64,000 nucleotides of DNA from Pseudofrankia coriaricola (GTDB taxonomy: Bacteria > Actinomycetota > Actinomycetes > Frankiales > Frankiaceae): assembly GCF_001854805.1 (NCBI RefSeq), contig NZ_MBLO01000210.1:151141-215140 (forward strand), read 5' to 3'. The notes under the pieces were generated by a model. That model had not been told where the DNA came from. It saw only the letters and a program-made list of their open reading frames with translations, and searched no databases. Positions 9,583 through 17,955 of the stretch are shown one piece after another (within the stretch, counting starts at the first letter, position 1; every line of letters starts with the position of its first letter). The position numbers and the translations under genes were made by a program.

Positions 9583-9885
9583 CTTGTCCGGTGATGGCGC
9601 TTATCCGGTGATGGCACGAATGCCCGCCGGCTGACGCCTCGCGCCCGACGAGGTGGCCGGCAGGCTGGCCCCCTGGCTCAGGCCGGTCTTCGCCGGGGGC
9701 GGACGAGGCGGCGCGGAGCCGAGGAACACTCCCGTCGTAGGACGCTTCGCGCCGGTGACCGGGGATGGAGACAACGGCTCACCACCGACCGGCGATCAGG
9801 CAGGTGCCCCTGACGATCCGCCGACCCAGGCGTGCTGATATGAGAGGGATCGTTTCTCGGACCCTCTTGTACCGGAGCCGCCGAC
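9583..9885. other. Gap upstream of the SCP2 gene
   Basis: No gene is supported. A short direct duplication (TCCGGTGATGGC at about 9586 and 9605) and a weak hairpin, AGAGGG...CCCTCT near 9843-9870, precede the SCP2 start and may be part of its leader. Confidence 0.3.
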
Positions 9886-10335
9886 ATGCCCCAGACCTTG
9901 CCGGACCTGAACACGCTCAGCCTTGAGCAACTGGTCTCCTACACCGCCGGGCTCCCCGACGCGGCGCTTGAGGACCTGATGAGCGGGGCGGAGCGATCGG
10001 TCCTCCTCGACGAGTACTTCGACCGGATGGCGAAGCAGGCCGACCCAAACAAGATCAAGGACCAGAACGCGGTGGTGCACTTCCACATCACCGAGCGGCC
10101 GGGTGGCGGCACGGACAACTACGAGATGGTCATCCGGGACGGCGCCTGCGTCATCAACCGCCAGCCCGTCGAGAGCCCCAAGGTGACCGTCACCCTCGAC
10201 GGCGTCCGCTTCATCAAGCTGATCAGCGGCACGGCCGACCCGACGAAGATGTTCCTGACCCGCAAGCTGAAGATCAGCGGCGACATGATCTTCGGTGGCA
10301 AGGTGCTCGGCTGGTTCGACATCCCCACTCCCTGA
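9886..10335 (+). CDS. SCP2 sterol-transfer family protein
   Basis: 149 aa. The central and C-terminal parts show the SCP-2 fold pattern: VVHFHITERPGGG, VIRDGACVINRQPVESPKVTVTLD (split here by family-typical strands), then LISGTADPTKMFLTRKLKISGDM. Such single-domain proteins bind hydrophobic ligands in actinobacteria; the ligand is not predictable. ATG 9886 has GGAG seven bases upstream. It stands alone, convergent with thiD. Confidence 0.85.
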   Translation: MPQTLPDLNTLSLEQLVSYTAGLPDAALEDLMSGAERSVLLDEYFDRMAKQADPNKIKDQNAVVHFHITERPGGGTDNYEMVIRDGACVINRQPVESPKVTVTLDGVRFIKLISGTADPTKMFLTRKLKISGDMIFGGKVLGWFDIPTP

Positions 10336-10550
10336 TCCACGGGCGTCCGGGCGCGCGAGGCCTCGATACCGTCGCGCGCCCTTCGGCCTGGCCCGGTTCG
10401 GGACCCGCTCTCCGGCCCGGCCCGCCGTGCGCCCGGAGATCACGCGACCGGCCTCATGCCATCGGCCTCGGGAGATCAGCGATCTGAGAGGCCGGCGACG
10501 GCTGCCTGGGGCTGGTATAAGGCCGGACCCGCCAACACCCTCCGGGGCCC

Positions 10551-11450
10551 CTACCTGGCCAGTCGGTGAGAAGGAGCGATCGGGGGTGACGGCGCTTCCC
10601 CGCCCGCCGACGCGGCCGACGCGGCCCGCCACCGCCAGCCGTGATCGACCGGCCCGATCCCGGCCCCCAGGGCAAACCCCACCCGCAACGCGCCGGTGAC
10701 GTAGTCCTTGGCGACCCGCGCCGCCGCCGGAACGTCGAGCCCCATCGCGAGCCCGGCGGCGATCGCCGAGGCGAGCGTGCAGCCCGTCCCATGCGTGTGT
10801 CGGTTGTCGGCTCGCTCGGCCCGCAGGACGACATCGGTCGTCCCATCGGTGAGCAGGTCGACCGCCTCACCGGGGAGATGTCCGCCCTTCACGAGCACCC
10901 AACGCGGCCCGAGGCTCAGCATCGCCTCAGCGGCCCGCCACAGCCCGGCCTCGTCGCGCACCTCGACGCCGGTCAGCAGGGCCACCTCGTCCAGATTCGG
11001 CGTCGTCACCGTGGCCAGCGGCAGGAGCAGGTCGCGCAGCACCGACACGGCGGCCGGCTCGAGCAGCCGGTGGCCGTGCTTGGACACTCCGACCGGGTCT
11101 ACGACGAGCGGCGCCGAGAGCCCCCTCAGCTCCTCGGCGACCACCCGGACCAGCTCGGGCGTGGCCAGCATGCCGGTCTTGACCGCGTCCACACCGATGT
11201 CGCTGACCACCGAGACGATCTGTGCCCGCACGGCCTCGGCCGGCAGCTCCCACGCCCCCTGGACGCCGACCGAGTTCTGCGCGGTCACCGCCGTGACCGC
11301 CGTCATCCCGTGCACGCCGAACGCGGCGGCCGTCTTCAGGTCCGCCTGGATTCCGGCGCCGCCGCCGGAGTCGGAACCCGCGATCGCGAGCACCCGCGGG
11401 GGCGCGGTACCCGGCCCCGGAATGGCGGTGACGGCCGCGGCCGACGTCAT
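10551..11450 (-). CDS. thiD: Hydroxymethylpyrimidine phosphate kinase ThiD
   Basis: Phosphorylates HMP and HMP-P for thiamine synthesis. The ribokinase-fold signature is clear: [20 protein letters not shown] at the N-terminus, [42 protein letters not shown] and the catalytic [12 protein letters not shown]. 299 aa including a short Ala-rich C-terminal tail. The adjacent gap shows no THI-box that I can recognise. Convergent with the SCP2 gene. Confidence 0.95.
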   Translation of the reverse strand: MTSAAAVTAIPGPGTAPPRVLAIAGSDSGGGAGIQADLKTAAAFGVHGMTAVTAVTAQNSVGVQGAWELPAEAVRAQIVSVVSDIGVDAVKTGMLATPELVRVVAEELRGLSAPLVVDPVGVSKHGHRLLEPAAVSVLRDLLLPLATVTTPNLDEVALLTGVEVRDEAGLWRAAEAMLSLGPRWVLVKGGHLPGEAVDLLTDGTTDVVLRAERADNRHTHGTGCTLASAIAAGLAMGLDVPAAARVAKDYVTGALRVGFALGAGIGPVDHGWRWRAASAASAGGEAPSPPIAPSHRLAR

Positions 11451-11857
11451 CGTGATGCCCCGGAGGTGGCCCCGCCCGCCCCCGGCCTCGCGGCTCCGTC
11501 TGTCTTGCTGGTCACATTTCCTCCGTCACGCCGGTCACGGCCATGTTGTCATCCGGGCCCCTGGAACCGCGCCGCGCGACCGCGCCAACCCGACGGTTCG
11601 CCCACCTGAACCCAGGTTCGGCCTTGGCCAGACAAACGCATGGTGGTATCAATCACAGATCGGGGGTCGTGATTGTTCCGCGGTGGTGGCGCCGTCGCCC
11701 GAACCGAGGCCGGTCAAGCCCTCTGGCGGCACGGAGACTCGCGCGTTCACAGCAGTTCCTTCGGCTGGGAGCCTCTCCCGGAGGCCGATTGCCTGTTACC
11801 GTCTCTCGGCCCGTACTTCTGCTCGACGGGCTGTCGACGTCCGACGAGGGAGCGTCT
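11451..11857. other. Divergent intergenic region, thiD / Lrp-domain gene
   Basis: No gene is supported over these 407 bp. It should carry the promoters of both flanking genes. I looked for a TPP riboswitch in the thiD direction and did not see one. Confidence 0.3.
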
Positions 11858-12091
11858 GTGGTTCACGCGTACATCCTTATCCAGACCGAGGTCGGCAAGT
11901 CCGCGTCGGTGGCAAAGGAGATCGAGCAGATCCCCGGTGTCACGCAGGCGGAGGACGTCACCGGCCCGTACGACGTGATCGTGCGCGCGGAGGCGAGTTC
12001 GGTCGACGATCTGGGCAAGCTGGTCATGGCCCGGGTGCAGGCCGTCGAAGGAATCACCCGCACGCTGACCTGCCCGGTCGTGCATTTCTGA
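11858..12091 (+). CDS. Lrp/AsnC ligand-binding (RAM) domain protein without HTH
   Basis: 77 aa: MVHAYILIQTEVGKSASVAK, then VTQAEDVTGPYDVIVRAEA and ending RTLTCPVVHF. This is the RAM effector-binding domain alone, with no DNA-binding half. Such stand-alone domains bind amino acids or small effectors and can co-assemble with full regulators. GTG start at 11858 has GAGGGAG nine bases upstream. In Streptomyces a similar small gene occupies the same position. Confidence 0.9.
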   Translation: MVHAYILIQTEVGKSASVAKEIEQIPGVTQAEDVTGPYDVIVRAEASSVDDLGKLVMARVQAVEGITRTLTCPVVHF

Positions 12092-12095
12092 CCGG

Positions 12096-12563
12096 ATGAG
12101 CAACTGGCGGGCGGCCGGCCTGGCGGCCGCGATGGCACTTTTCGCCGCGGGATGCGCGGGCGGGCCCAAGCCGGTGACGGTGACGGGTGCGCCGACGCCG
12201 ACCGGCGAGGCCGCCGCGTCGTGCCGGGCTCTGCTGGACGCACTGCCCGACTCGCTCGGCGAGGGGCTGGACCGGCGCCAGGTCACTCCGCAGGGGGTGG
12301 CCGCCGCCGCGTTCGGCTCCGCGCCCGTCCTGGTCACCTGCGGGGTCGAAGGCGTCGCCACCACCTACCGGCCGGACTCCGTCGTCTCCGAGCACGACGG
12401 TGTGCGCTGGTTCCCGGAGGAGGCCGAAGGGAGGTCACGCTGGTCGACGCCGACCAGGCGGCCGCAGGTGACGCTGACCTTTCCGGACGACATCGTGCCC
12501 TACAACGTGATCGCGGCTGTCAACCCCGCCGTCCTGGCCCATACCGTCGACACCGCGCCCTGA
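12096..12563 (+). CDS. DUF3515 family lipoprotein
   Basis: 155 aa, starts 5 bp after the preceding stop, so co-transcribed. The N-terminus is a lipoprotein signal: SNWRAAGLAAAMALFAAGC, with the lipobox AAGC giving Cys at about residue 20. Then SCRALLDALPDSLGEG, and WFPEE and FPDDIVPYNVIAAV near the C-terminus, a pattern typical of DUF3515. Function unknown; envelope location inferred. Confidence 0.85.
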   Translation: MSNWRAAGLAAAMALFAAGCAGGPKPVTVTGAPTPTGEAAASCRALLDALPDSLGEGLDRRQVTPQGVAAAAFGSAPVLVTCGVEGVATTYRPDSVVSEHDGVRWFPEEAEGRSRWSTPTRRPQVTLTFPDDIVPYNVIAAVNPAVLAHTVDTAP

Positions 12564-12611
12564 GCCCTGGGCCCTGAGACGAACGGAGGACGCCGGGGCT
12601 ACCGCCGGTCA

Positions 12612-13757
12612 CTACCGCAGGCCGCTGCCGCGGCGCAGCGCCAGCTCGATGAGGCGGTCCACCAAGGCCGGGTAGTCCAGGCCGCTGGCCGCCCACATCC
12701 GGGGGAACAGCGAGGTGGGGGTGAAGCCCGGCATCGTGTTCACCTCGTTGATGATCACCCCGCCGGCCGGGGTGAGGAAGACGTCGACCCGGGCGAGCCC
12801 GGCGCAGTCGAGCGCGCGGAACGCGGCGGCCGCCGCGGCGCGCACCCGGGCGGCGGTCTCGGGTGGCAGGCCGGCAGGGACGTCCAGGCGGGTGTTCGAT
12901 GAGGCGTACTTGGCCTCGAAGTCGTAGAAACCGGCCGAGGAGTCGACGACGATCTCCGCTGGGACGCTGGTCTCAGGCTCGCCGCCGCCGAGCCGGTCGA
13001 GCACGCCGCACTCGATCTCCCGACCGACGATCGCCGCTTCGACGAGCACCTTCGGGTCCGACTCGCGCGCGGTCTTGATCGCGGTGTCCAGGTCCTCCCA
13101 GGCGTCCACCCGGCTGATCCCGATGCTCGACCCGCCCCGCGCGGGCTTGACGAACATCGGCAGGCCCAGACGCGCCTTGTCGGCCTCCGAGAGGGTCTCC
13201 CCCACCCGCAGCACCGCATACGGACCGACCGGCAGCCCGGCCGCCGCCAGCAGGGCCTTCATGTGCTGCTTGTCCATCGCGGCGGCACTGGCGAACACCC
13301 CGGAGCCGACGTAGGGCAGCCCGGCCATCTCCAGCAGGCCCTGGATCGTGCCGTCCTCGCCGTAAGGGCCATGCAGCAGCGGGAAGACCACGTCAACGTC
13401 CAGGCCGCCGGGCTCACCGCCGACGATCCCGGCCGCCAAGGCGGGCGCGGCCGCCGCCTCCGTGACGGAGTCCAGCGCGACGAGGGCGGCCCCGTTCGGG
13501 CCCGGTGAAAGGATGACGCCCTGGCCGGCGCCCGAACGCACCTCGGGCAGCTCATGGCCGTTACCGGCCAGCGCCGCCGGGTCGTCGGGCAGCGCCAGCC
13601 ACCGCCCGTCCGGCGCGATGCCGACCGGGACGACCTCATACCGGTCGCGGTCCACCGCGGCCAGCACGCCGCGAGCGGACACGCAGGAGATCGCGTGCTC
13701 CGGGCCGCGCCCGCCAAACACGATCGCCACCCTGGGCCTTCGCGCGAAGCCAGCCAT
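12612..13757 (-). CDS. ddlA: D-alanine--D-alanine ligase
   Basis: Makes the D-Ala-D-Ala dipeptide for peptidoglycan. ATP-grasp fold: VAIVFGGRGPEHAISCVSA (N-terminal loop), VFPLLHGPYGEDGTIQG, VKPARGGSSIGI (ATP loop), EIECGVL, RVDVFLT and the metal/substrate motif NEVNTMPGFTPTSLFP. 381 aa from ATG 13757. It converges with the DUF3515 gene and diverges from murA, keeping two peptidoglycan genes side by side. Confidence 0.97.
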   Translation of the reverse strand: MAGFARRPRVAIVFGGRGPEHAISCVSARGVLAAVDRDRYEVVPVGIAPDGRWLALPDDPAALAGNGHELPEVRSGAGQGVILSPGPNGAALVALDSVTEAAAAPALAAGIVGGEPGGLDVDVVFPLLHGPYGEDGTIQGLLEMAGLPYVGSGVFASAAAMDKQHMKALLAAAGLPVGPYAVLRVGETLSEADKARLGLPMFVKPARGGSSIGISRVDAWEDLDTAIKTARESDPKVLVEAAIVGREIECGVLDRLGGGEPETSVPAEIVVDSSAGFYDFEAKYASSNTRLDVPAGLPPETAARVRAAAAAAFRALDCAGLARVDVFLTPAGGVIINEVNTMPGFTPTSLFPRMWAASGLDYPALVDRLIELALRRGSGLR

Positions 13758-13837
13758 GCGGGGACAGTAACCGAGGGTCTGTTGCGGCCAGGTGAACCTC
13801 TTCCCACCGGCCCGGGCCCGAAGGGGCCAGGCGCGAT

Positions 13838-13885
13838 GTGGGCGAGACGTGGTGTGGGCGAGACGTGGTGTGGGCGAGACGTGGT
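13838..13885. repeat. Three perfect 16-bp tandem repeats between ddlA and murA
   Basis: The unit GTGGGCGAGACGTGGT is repeated three times without a change at 13838, 13854 and 13870. It lies 81 bp before the ddlA ATG and 258 bp before the murA ATG, in the divergent promoter region. It could be an operator array or simply slippage. Confidence 0.85.
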
Positions 13886-14142
13886 GTCCAGCGCCAACCG
13901 GGTGGCGCCGGGTCACACCGCCGAAGCCGTCTGGTTGAATTCCCGGGGCCGGCTGTCGTCGGCCCGAAGCCCTTGGACCACCGGATCGCGACCGACAGTG
14001 ATCGCGCATTCCGCCTTGGCCCGCGTCCCGAGGGCGGGCCAAGAAGTTCGCCGCCCAGCGCGGCGCCTCGTGGCCCGCCCATTCCGCCCAAGGGGCGCCC
14101 CGGACTCCGGGAGACCCGCCCCGACCGCGAGGAGGCCACCCC

Positions 14143-15654
14143 ATGCCCCCGACCTCCCAGCAATCCTCCCCGCCGGCCTCCCGGGCTGGCGAAGCCGACC
14201 CAGGAGGAGCCCCGGGCTCCGCGGGGCCGAGAGGAGCTACGCCGGCGCCTGGCTCTATCACCTCCCGGCGGGAGGCGCCCCAGGCCACGGCCGGCCCCGC
14301 GGCGCCGCTCCTGGCCCCTTCCGCCAGCGACCGGCACCGGTACCGGATCGTCGGCGGGCAGCCGCTGGTCGGCTCCGTGGAGGTCTCCGGCGCCAAGAAC
14401 TCGGTGACCAAGCTCCTGGTCGCGACGCTGTTGACGGACGAGCCGTGCACGCTGGCGCGGGTGCCCCGCATCGTCGAGGTCGACGTCGTCCTCGGGATGC
14501 TCGCCGAGCTCGGCGCGCAGGTCGAATGGCTCGACGACCACCGGGTGCGCATCGCGACGCCACGGATCGCCGACGCGTCGCTGTCCGAGGCGTACTCGGG
14601 CGTCAACCGGATCCCGATCCTGATGATGGGACCGCTGCTGCACCGGGTGGGTGAGGCGGTCGTGCCGCTGCCCGGCGGCTGCCGGATCGGGAAGCGCCCC
14701 GTCGACTTCCACCTGGCCGGGCTGCGCGCGATGGGCGCGGAGATCGTTGAGCAGCTCCGGTCGGTGCAGGTCAAGACCCTGGGCCTGCACGGCGCGCATG
14801 TCGAACTGCCGTTCCCGAGCGTCGGCGCCACCGAGAACCTGCTGCTCGCCGCCGTCCGCGCGAAGGGCACCACGGTGATCTCGAACGCCGCCGTCGAGCC
14901 CGAGGTGATCGACCTCATCCTGTTCCTGCAGCAGATGGGTGCCCTGGTCGACGTCGAGGTGGACCGCACGATCGTGGTCCAGGGGGTGGAGCGGCTGCAC
15001 GGCGCCGACCACACCGCGATCCCCGACCGGATCGAGGTCGCCTCGTTCGCCGCCGCCGCGGTGGCGACCAACGGCCGCGTCGACGTCCGCGGCGCTCATC
15101 AGGAGCACGCCGCGACGTTCCTGAACCACCTGCGCCGCCTCGGCGGCGAGTTCAAGGTCACCGACGGTGGGATCACCTTCTACCGGGCCCGCGAGCTCAC
15201 CGCCACCCATGTGCAGACGGACGTCCACCCCGGCTACATGACCGACTGGCAGCAGCCACTGGTCGTGCTGCTCACCCAGGCCCGGGGCGCGTCGGTGGTC
15301 CACGAGACGATCTACGAGGACCGGTTCGGCTACACCCGCCAGCTCAACGAGATGGGCGCGAGCATCGCGCTTTCGACGACCTGCCTCGGCGGCAAGGCCT
15401 GCCGGTTCGCGGCCAGGGACTTCGAGCACTCGGCGGTCGTGTCCGGGCCGACCCCGCTGGTCGGCGGCGATCTGGAGATCCCCGACCTGCGCGCGGGCTT
15501 CGCCTACATCCTGGCCGCGCTGGTCGCGGGCGGCGCCAGCACGATCTCGGGCACCCGCTTCCTCGAGCGCGGCTATGAGGACCCGGTCGGCAAGCTCCGC
15601 TCGATCGGCGCCCTCATCGAGACGCTGCCCAGCTTCCCCGTGGATTTTTGCTGA
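14143..15654 (+). CDS. murA: UDP-N-acetylglucosamine 1-carboxyvinyltransferase
   Basis: First committed step of peptidoglycan synthesis. The ATG at 14143 has AGGAGG upstream, so the ~65-residue Pro/Ala/Gly-rich N-terminal extension (total 503 aa against ~420) looks real. Core residues are present: VSGAKNSVTKLL (KN pair), catalytic Cys in LPGGCRIGKRPVD, the Asp in HPGYMTDWQQ, and the Arg in IPDLRAGFAYILAAL. The C-terminal SFPVDFC is encoded within one arm of a terminator hairpin. It is the Cys-type enzyme. A second MurA elsewhere in the genome is possible. Confidence 0.93.
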   Translation: MPPTSQQSSPPASRAGEADPGGAPGSAGPRGATPAPGSITSRREAPQATAGPAAPLLAPSASDRHRYRIVGGQPLVGSVEVSGAKNSVTKLLVATLLTDEPCTLARVPRIVEVDVVLGMLAELGAQVEWLDDHRVRIATPRIADASLSEAYSGVNRIPILMMGPLLHRVGEAVVPLPGGCRIGKRPVDFHLAGLRAMGAEIVEQLRSVQVKTLGLHGAHVELPFPSVGATENLLLAAVRAKGTTVISNAAVEPEVIDLILFLQQMGALVDVEVDRTIVVQGVERLHGADHTAIPDRIEVASFAAAAVATNGRVDVRGAHQEHAATFLNHLRRLGGEFKVTDGGITFYRARELTATHVQTDVHPGYMTDWQQPLVVLLTQARGASVVHETIYEDRFGYTRQLNEMGASIALSTTCLGGKACRFAARDFEHSAVVSGPTPLVGGDLEIPDLRAGFAYILAALVAGGASTISGTRFLERGYEDPVGKLRSIGALIETLPSFPVDFC

Positions 15655-15671
15655 CGCAAAAATCCACGGGG
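15636..15671. terminator. Perfect 16-bp stem with the murA stop codon in its loop
   Basis: Arms CCCCGTGGATTTTTGC and GCAAAAATCCACGGGG with the 4-base loop TGAC; the TGA is the murA stop. GGGACCCCTCGCG follows. This is a strong terminator overlapping coding sequence. Confidence 0.85.
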
Positions 15672-15733
15672 ACCCCTCGCGTCGGGCCGGGGCAGAAGGA
15701 CCCCATCGGATGTCTCCCGCGCGGCTACGCCTC

Positions 15734-15770
15734 GGTGGGATCTTCGGAACAGTCGTCCGAAGATCCCACC
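15734..15770. terminator. Second perfect hairpin between convergent murA and gpsA
   Basis: 15-bp perfect arms GGTGGGATCTTCGGA / TCCGAAGATCCCACC with a 7-base loop. It lies 48 bp from the gpsA stop and can serve either strand. Confidence 0.75.
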
Positions 15771-15817
15771 GGAGCCTGGCATCAGGCCCACACCTCCGGC
15801 GACGCCCCGACAGGTCT

Positions 15818-16873
15818 TCACCCGCCGCCTCGGTACACGGGGCGGTTCTCGGGTCCCGGCTCTCGGCTCATCAGCTCCTTGACCGCCTCCAGCGGCGGCA
15901 GCCCGTCGTAGAGGACCCGTTCCACCTGCCGGCTGATCGGCATGTGCACGCCGAGCCGGTAGGCGAGCGCGAGCAGGGGGCGGCACGACCGCACCCCTTC
16001 CGCCACCTGACGCTGTTCGGCCAGCACCGCCTCCAGCGTCATCCCGCGGCCGAGCTTCTCGCCGACGGTGCGGTTGCGCGACAGCGGCGAGGAACAGGTC
16101 GCGACCAGGTCCCCCAGGCCCGCGAGCCCGGCGAAGGTCATGGGATCGGCGCCCAGCGCCACCCCCAGCCGGGAGGTCTCCGCGAGCCCTCGGGTAATGA
16201 GCGACGCGACGCTGTTCGCCCCGAACCCGAGACCCTCGACCATCCCGGCGGCGAGCGCGATGACGTTCTTCGTCGCGCCGCCGAGCTCGCAGCCGATGAC
16301 GTCGGTGTTGGTGTACGGGCGCAGGTACGGCGTCCAGCAGGCGGCCTGGACGGCGGCCGCAGTCGCGGCCGAGACGCTGGCGATCACGGTCGCCGCCGGG
16401 TCCTCGGCCGCGATCTCCCTCGCCAGGTTCGGCCCGCTGACGACCGCGATCCGCTCCGGGCCGCAGCCCGCGATCTCGCCGATCACCTCGCTCATCCGCC
16501 GGCTGCTGCCGTCCTCGATGCCCTTCATGAGGCTCACGTAGATCGCCGTCGGCTCGACCAGCGGCGCCCAGGCGGCCAGCGCCGGGCGAAGCGCCTGCGC
16601 CGGCACGGCCAGCACCACGAGGTCGGACCGGGCCAGCGCCTCAGCCGGGTCCGATGTCGCCAGTACCCGGTCTGGTAACCGGACCTCGGGCAGGTAGCGC
16701 GGGTTCTGGTGCTCCCGGTTGATCGTCGCCGCCAGCGCGTCGTCGCGGGTGACCAACATCACCCTCCGCCCGGCGTCCGCGAGGATCTTCGCGAAGACCG
16801 TTCCCCACGACCCGGCGGTGAGCACCGCGGCCGCCCGCAGCGGACCGCCGCCGTCACTGCCGTTCGTCGTCAT
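15818..16873 (-). CDS. gpsA: Glycerol-3-phosphate dehydrogenase [NAD(P)+]
   Basis: Reduces DHAP to sn-glycerol-3-phosphate for phospholipids. Family marks: SLMKGIE, VVSGPNLAREIA, catalytic lysine region ELGGATKNVIALAAGM, GFGANSVASLITRGLAE, and AGLGDLVATC. 351 aa. The dinucleotide loop reads VLTAGSWGT, where the first glycine of the usual G-A-G-S-x-G-T is a threonine (codon ACC). It converges with murA and diverges from the F420 gene. Confidence 0.95.
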   Translation of the reverse strand: MTTNGSDGGGPLRAAAVLTAGSWGTVFAKILADAGRRVMLVTRDDALAATINREHQNPRYLPEVRLPDRVLATSDPAEALARSDLVVLAVPAQALRPALAAWAPLVEPTAIYVSLMKGIEDGSSRRMSEVIGEIAGCGPERIAVVSGPNLAREIAAEDPAATVIASVSAATAAAVQAACWTPYLRPYTNTDVIGCELGGATKNVIALAAGMVEGLGFGANSVASLITRGLAETSRLGVALGADPMTFAGLAGLGDLVATCSSPLSRNRTVGEKLGRGMTLEAVLAEQRQVAEGVRSCRPLLALAYRLGVHMPISRQVERVLYDGLPPLEAVKELMSREPGPENRPVYRGGG

Positions 16874-17056
16874 GCTGCCGAAGTCTCATCCACTCGTAAC
16901 CGGCTCGTCGACCAGCTCAGCCGTACCGGGCTTGGGCCGACGTTATGTCAGCGCCCTCCGTGCGGCGGCGCCGCCACCGCGCTATGACCCGCCGGGGCAC
17001 CCGCCGGACGTGGTCTCGACGTCTCGTCACGCCAGACAAGCCCATATGGTCGGGTC

Positions 17057-17779
17057 GTGGCGGGCGGGCGACCCAAGGGGTGGATCGTCGTGCTGCCGTT
17101 GAAGCGGCTGGGCGCGGCCAAGAGCCGCCTGGAGCACCCGGGCCGGGCGCTGCTCGCGCTCGCGATGGCGACCGACACCGCCGCGGCGGCGGCGGCCGTC
17201 GGTCGTGACGTCGTGACAGGCGTGCTGCTGGTGACCAACGACCCGGCGGCGAGCGCCGCGATCACGACTCACGCCGCGGACGGCGGTGACCTCGCGGGAG
17301 ACGGCCCCGAGGGCCAGGGCCACGGAGGCCTGGCACCGGTGCTGGCCGTGCCCGACCTGCCCGACCTGGGGCTCAACGCGGCGCTGCGGCACGGCGCCAG
17401 GATCGCCACGCGGCGCTGGCCGGGGCATGGCATCGCCGCGATGTCGGCCGACCTCGCCGCGCTGCGGCCGGCCGAGCTGCGCGCCGCGCTGCTGGCGGCG
17501 CCGCCCACCGGCCGCGCGGTCCTCGCCGATGCCGCCGGAACGGGCACCGTCCTGCTGTGCGCGGCGCCAGGCAGCGAGCTGCTCCCCCGGTTCGGCGAGG
17601 ACAGCCACGCGCTGCACCTGCGGTCGGGCGCCGTCGACCTGACCGGCGGGCTCGCGGCCACGGTTCCCGGTCTGCGCCGCGATGTCGACACGGTCGCGGA
17701 CCTCGCGGCGGCGCGGCTGCTGGGCGTAGGCCCGGCGACCAGCGCCGCGCTCGCCACGGCGGCGGCGAACGCCGGCTGA
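17057..17779 (+). CDS. fbiD: Phosphoenolpyruvate (or 2-phospholactate) guanylyltransferase, F420 synthesis
   Basis: CofC/FbiD activates the three-carbon precursor of coenzyme F420 with GTP. The MobA-like nucleotidyltransferase fold begins WIVVLPLKRLGAAKSRL, which holds the PxKxxxxAKSRL nucleotide site. The PDLGLNAALRHGA and MSADLAALRPAELRAAL segments follow. 240 aa from GTG 17057. In mycobacteria the substrate is PEP. In Streptomyces the gene also neighbours gpsA. Confidence 0.92.
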   Translation: MAGGRPKGWIVVLPLKRLGAAKSRLEHPGRALLALAMATDTAAAAAAVGRDVVTGVLLVTNDPAASAAITTHAADGGDLAGDGPEGQGHGGLAPVLAVPDLPDLGLNAALRHGARIATRRWPGHGIAAMSADLAALRPAELRAALLAAPPTGRAVLADAAGTGTVLLCAAPGSELLPRFGEDSHALHLRSGAVDLTGGLAATVPGLRRDVDTVADLAAARLLGVGPATSAALATAAANAG

Positions 17780-17955
17780 CCTCACCGTGCGGTAGAGGCC
17801 GGCGACGGCACAGGTAGAGGCCGGCGACGGCGGCCGTCCAGGCCGCAAATGCCAGCGCGCCCACCACCCAACCCGGAACAAGGCGAACCCGGTCGAGGAA
17901 CGTCTCGCCCAGCAAGGAGAGTTCGCCGCTGGCGGCCGTCCAGGCCCGCCAGCCC
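17780..17955. other. Short gap with duplicated blocks
   Basis: A tandem duplication of GGTAGAGGCCGGCGACGGC (17791 and 17814) is followed by two GGCGGCCGTCCAGGC blocks. The second block type recurs in the cimA downstream region (36640-36780). A short leftward frame here could encode a membrane-like segment but I do not call it. Confidence 0.4.

Noticed and set aside
11451..11600. Possible TPP riboswitch before thiD
   Set aside because: I did not find the conserved CTGAGA and ACCTGAT-type cores in the right orientation.
17373..17915. Leftward frame starting MLGETFLDRVRLVPG with a membrane-like segment
   Set aside because: The hydrophobic part covers only ~20 residues over repeat sequence and then runs antisense into fbiD; not enough to call a gene.
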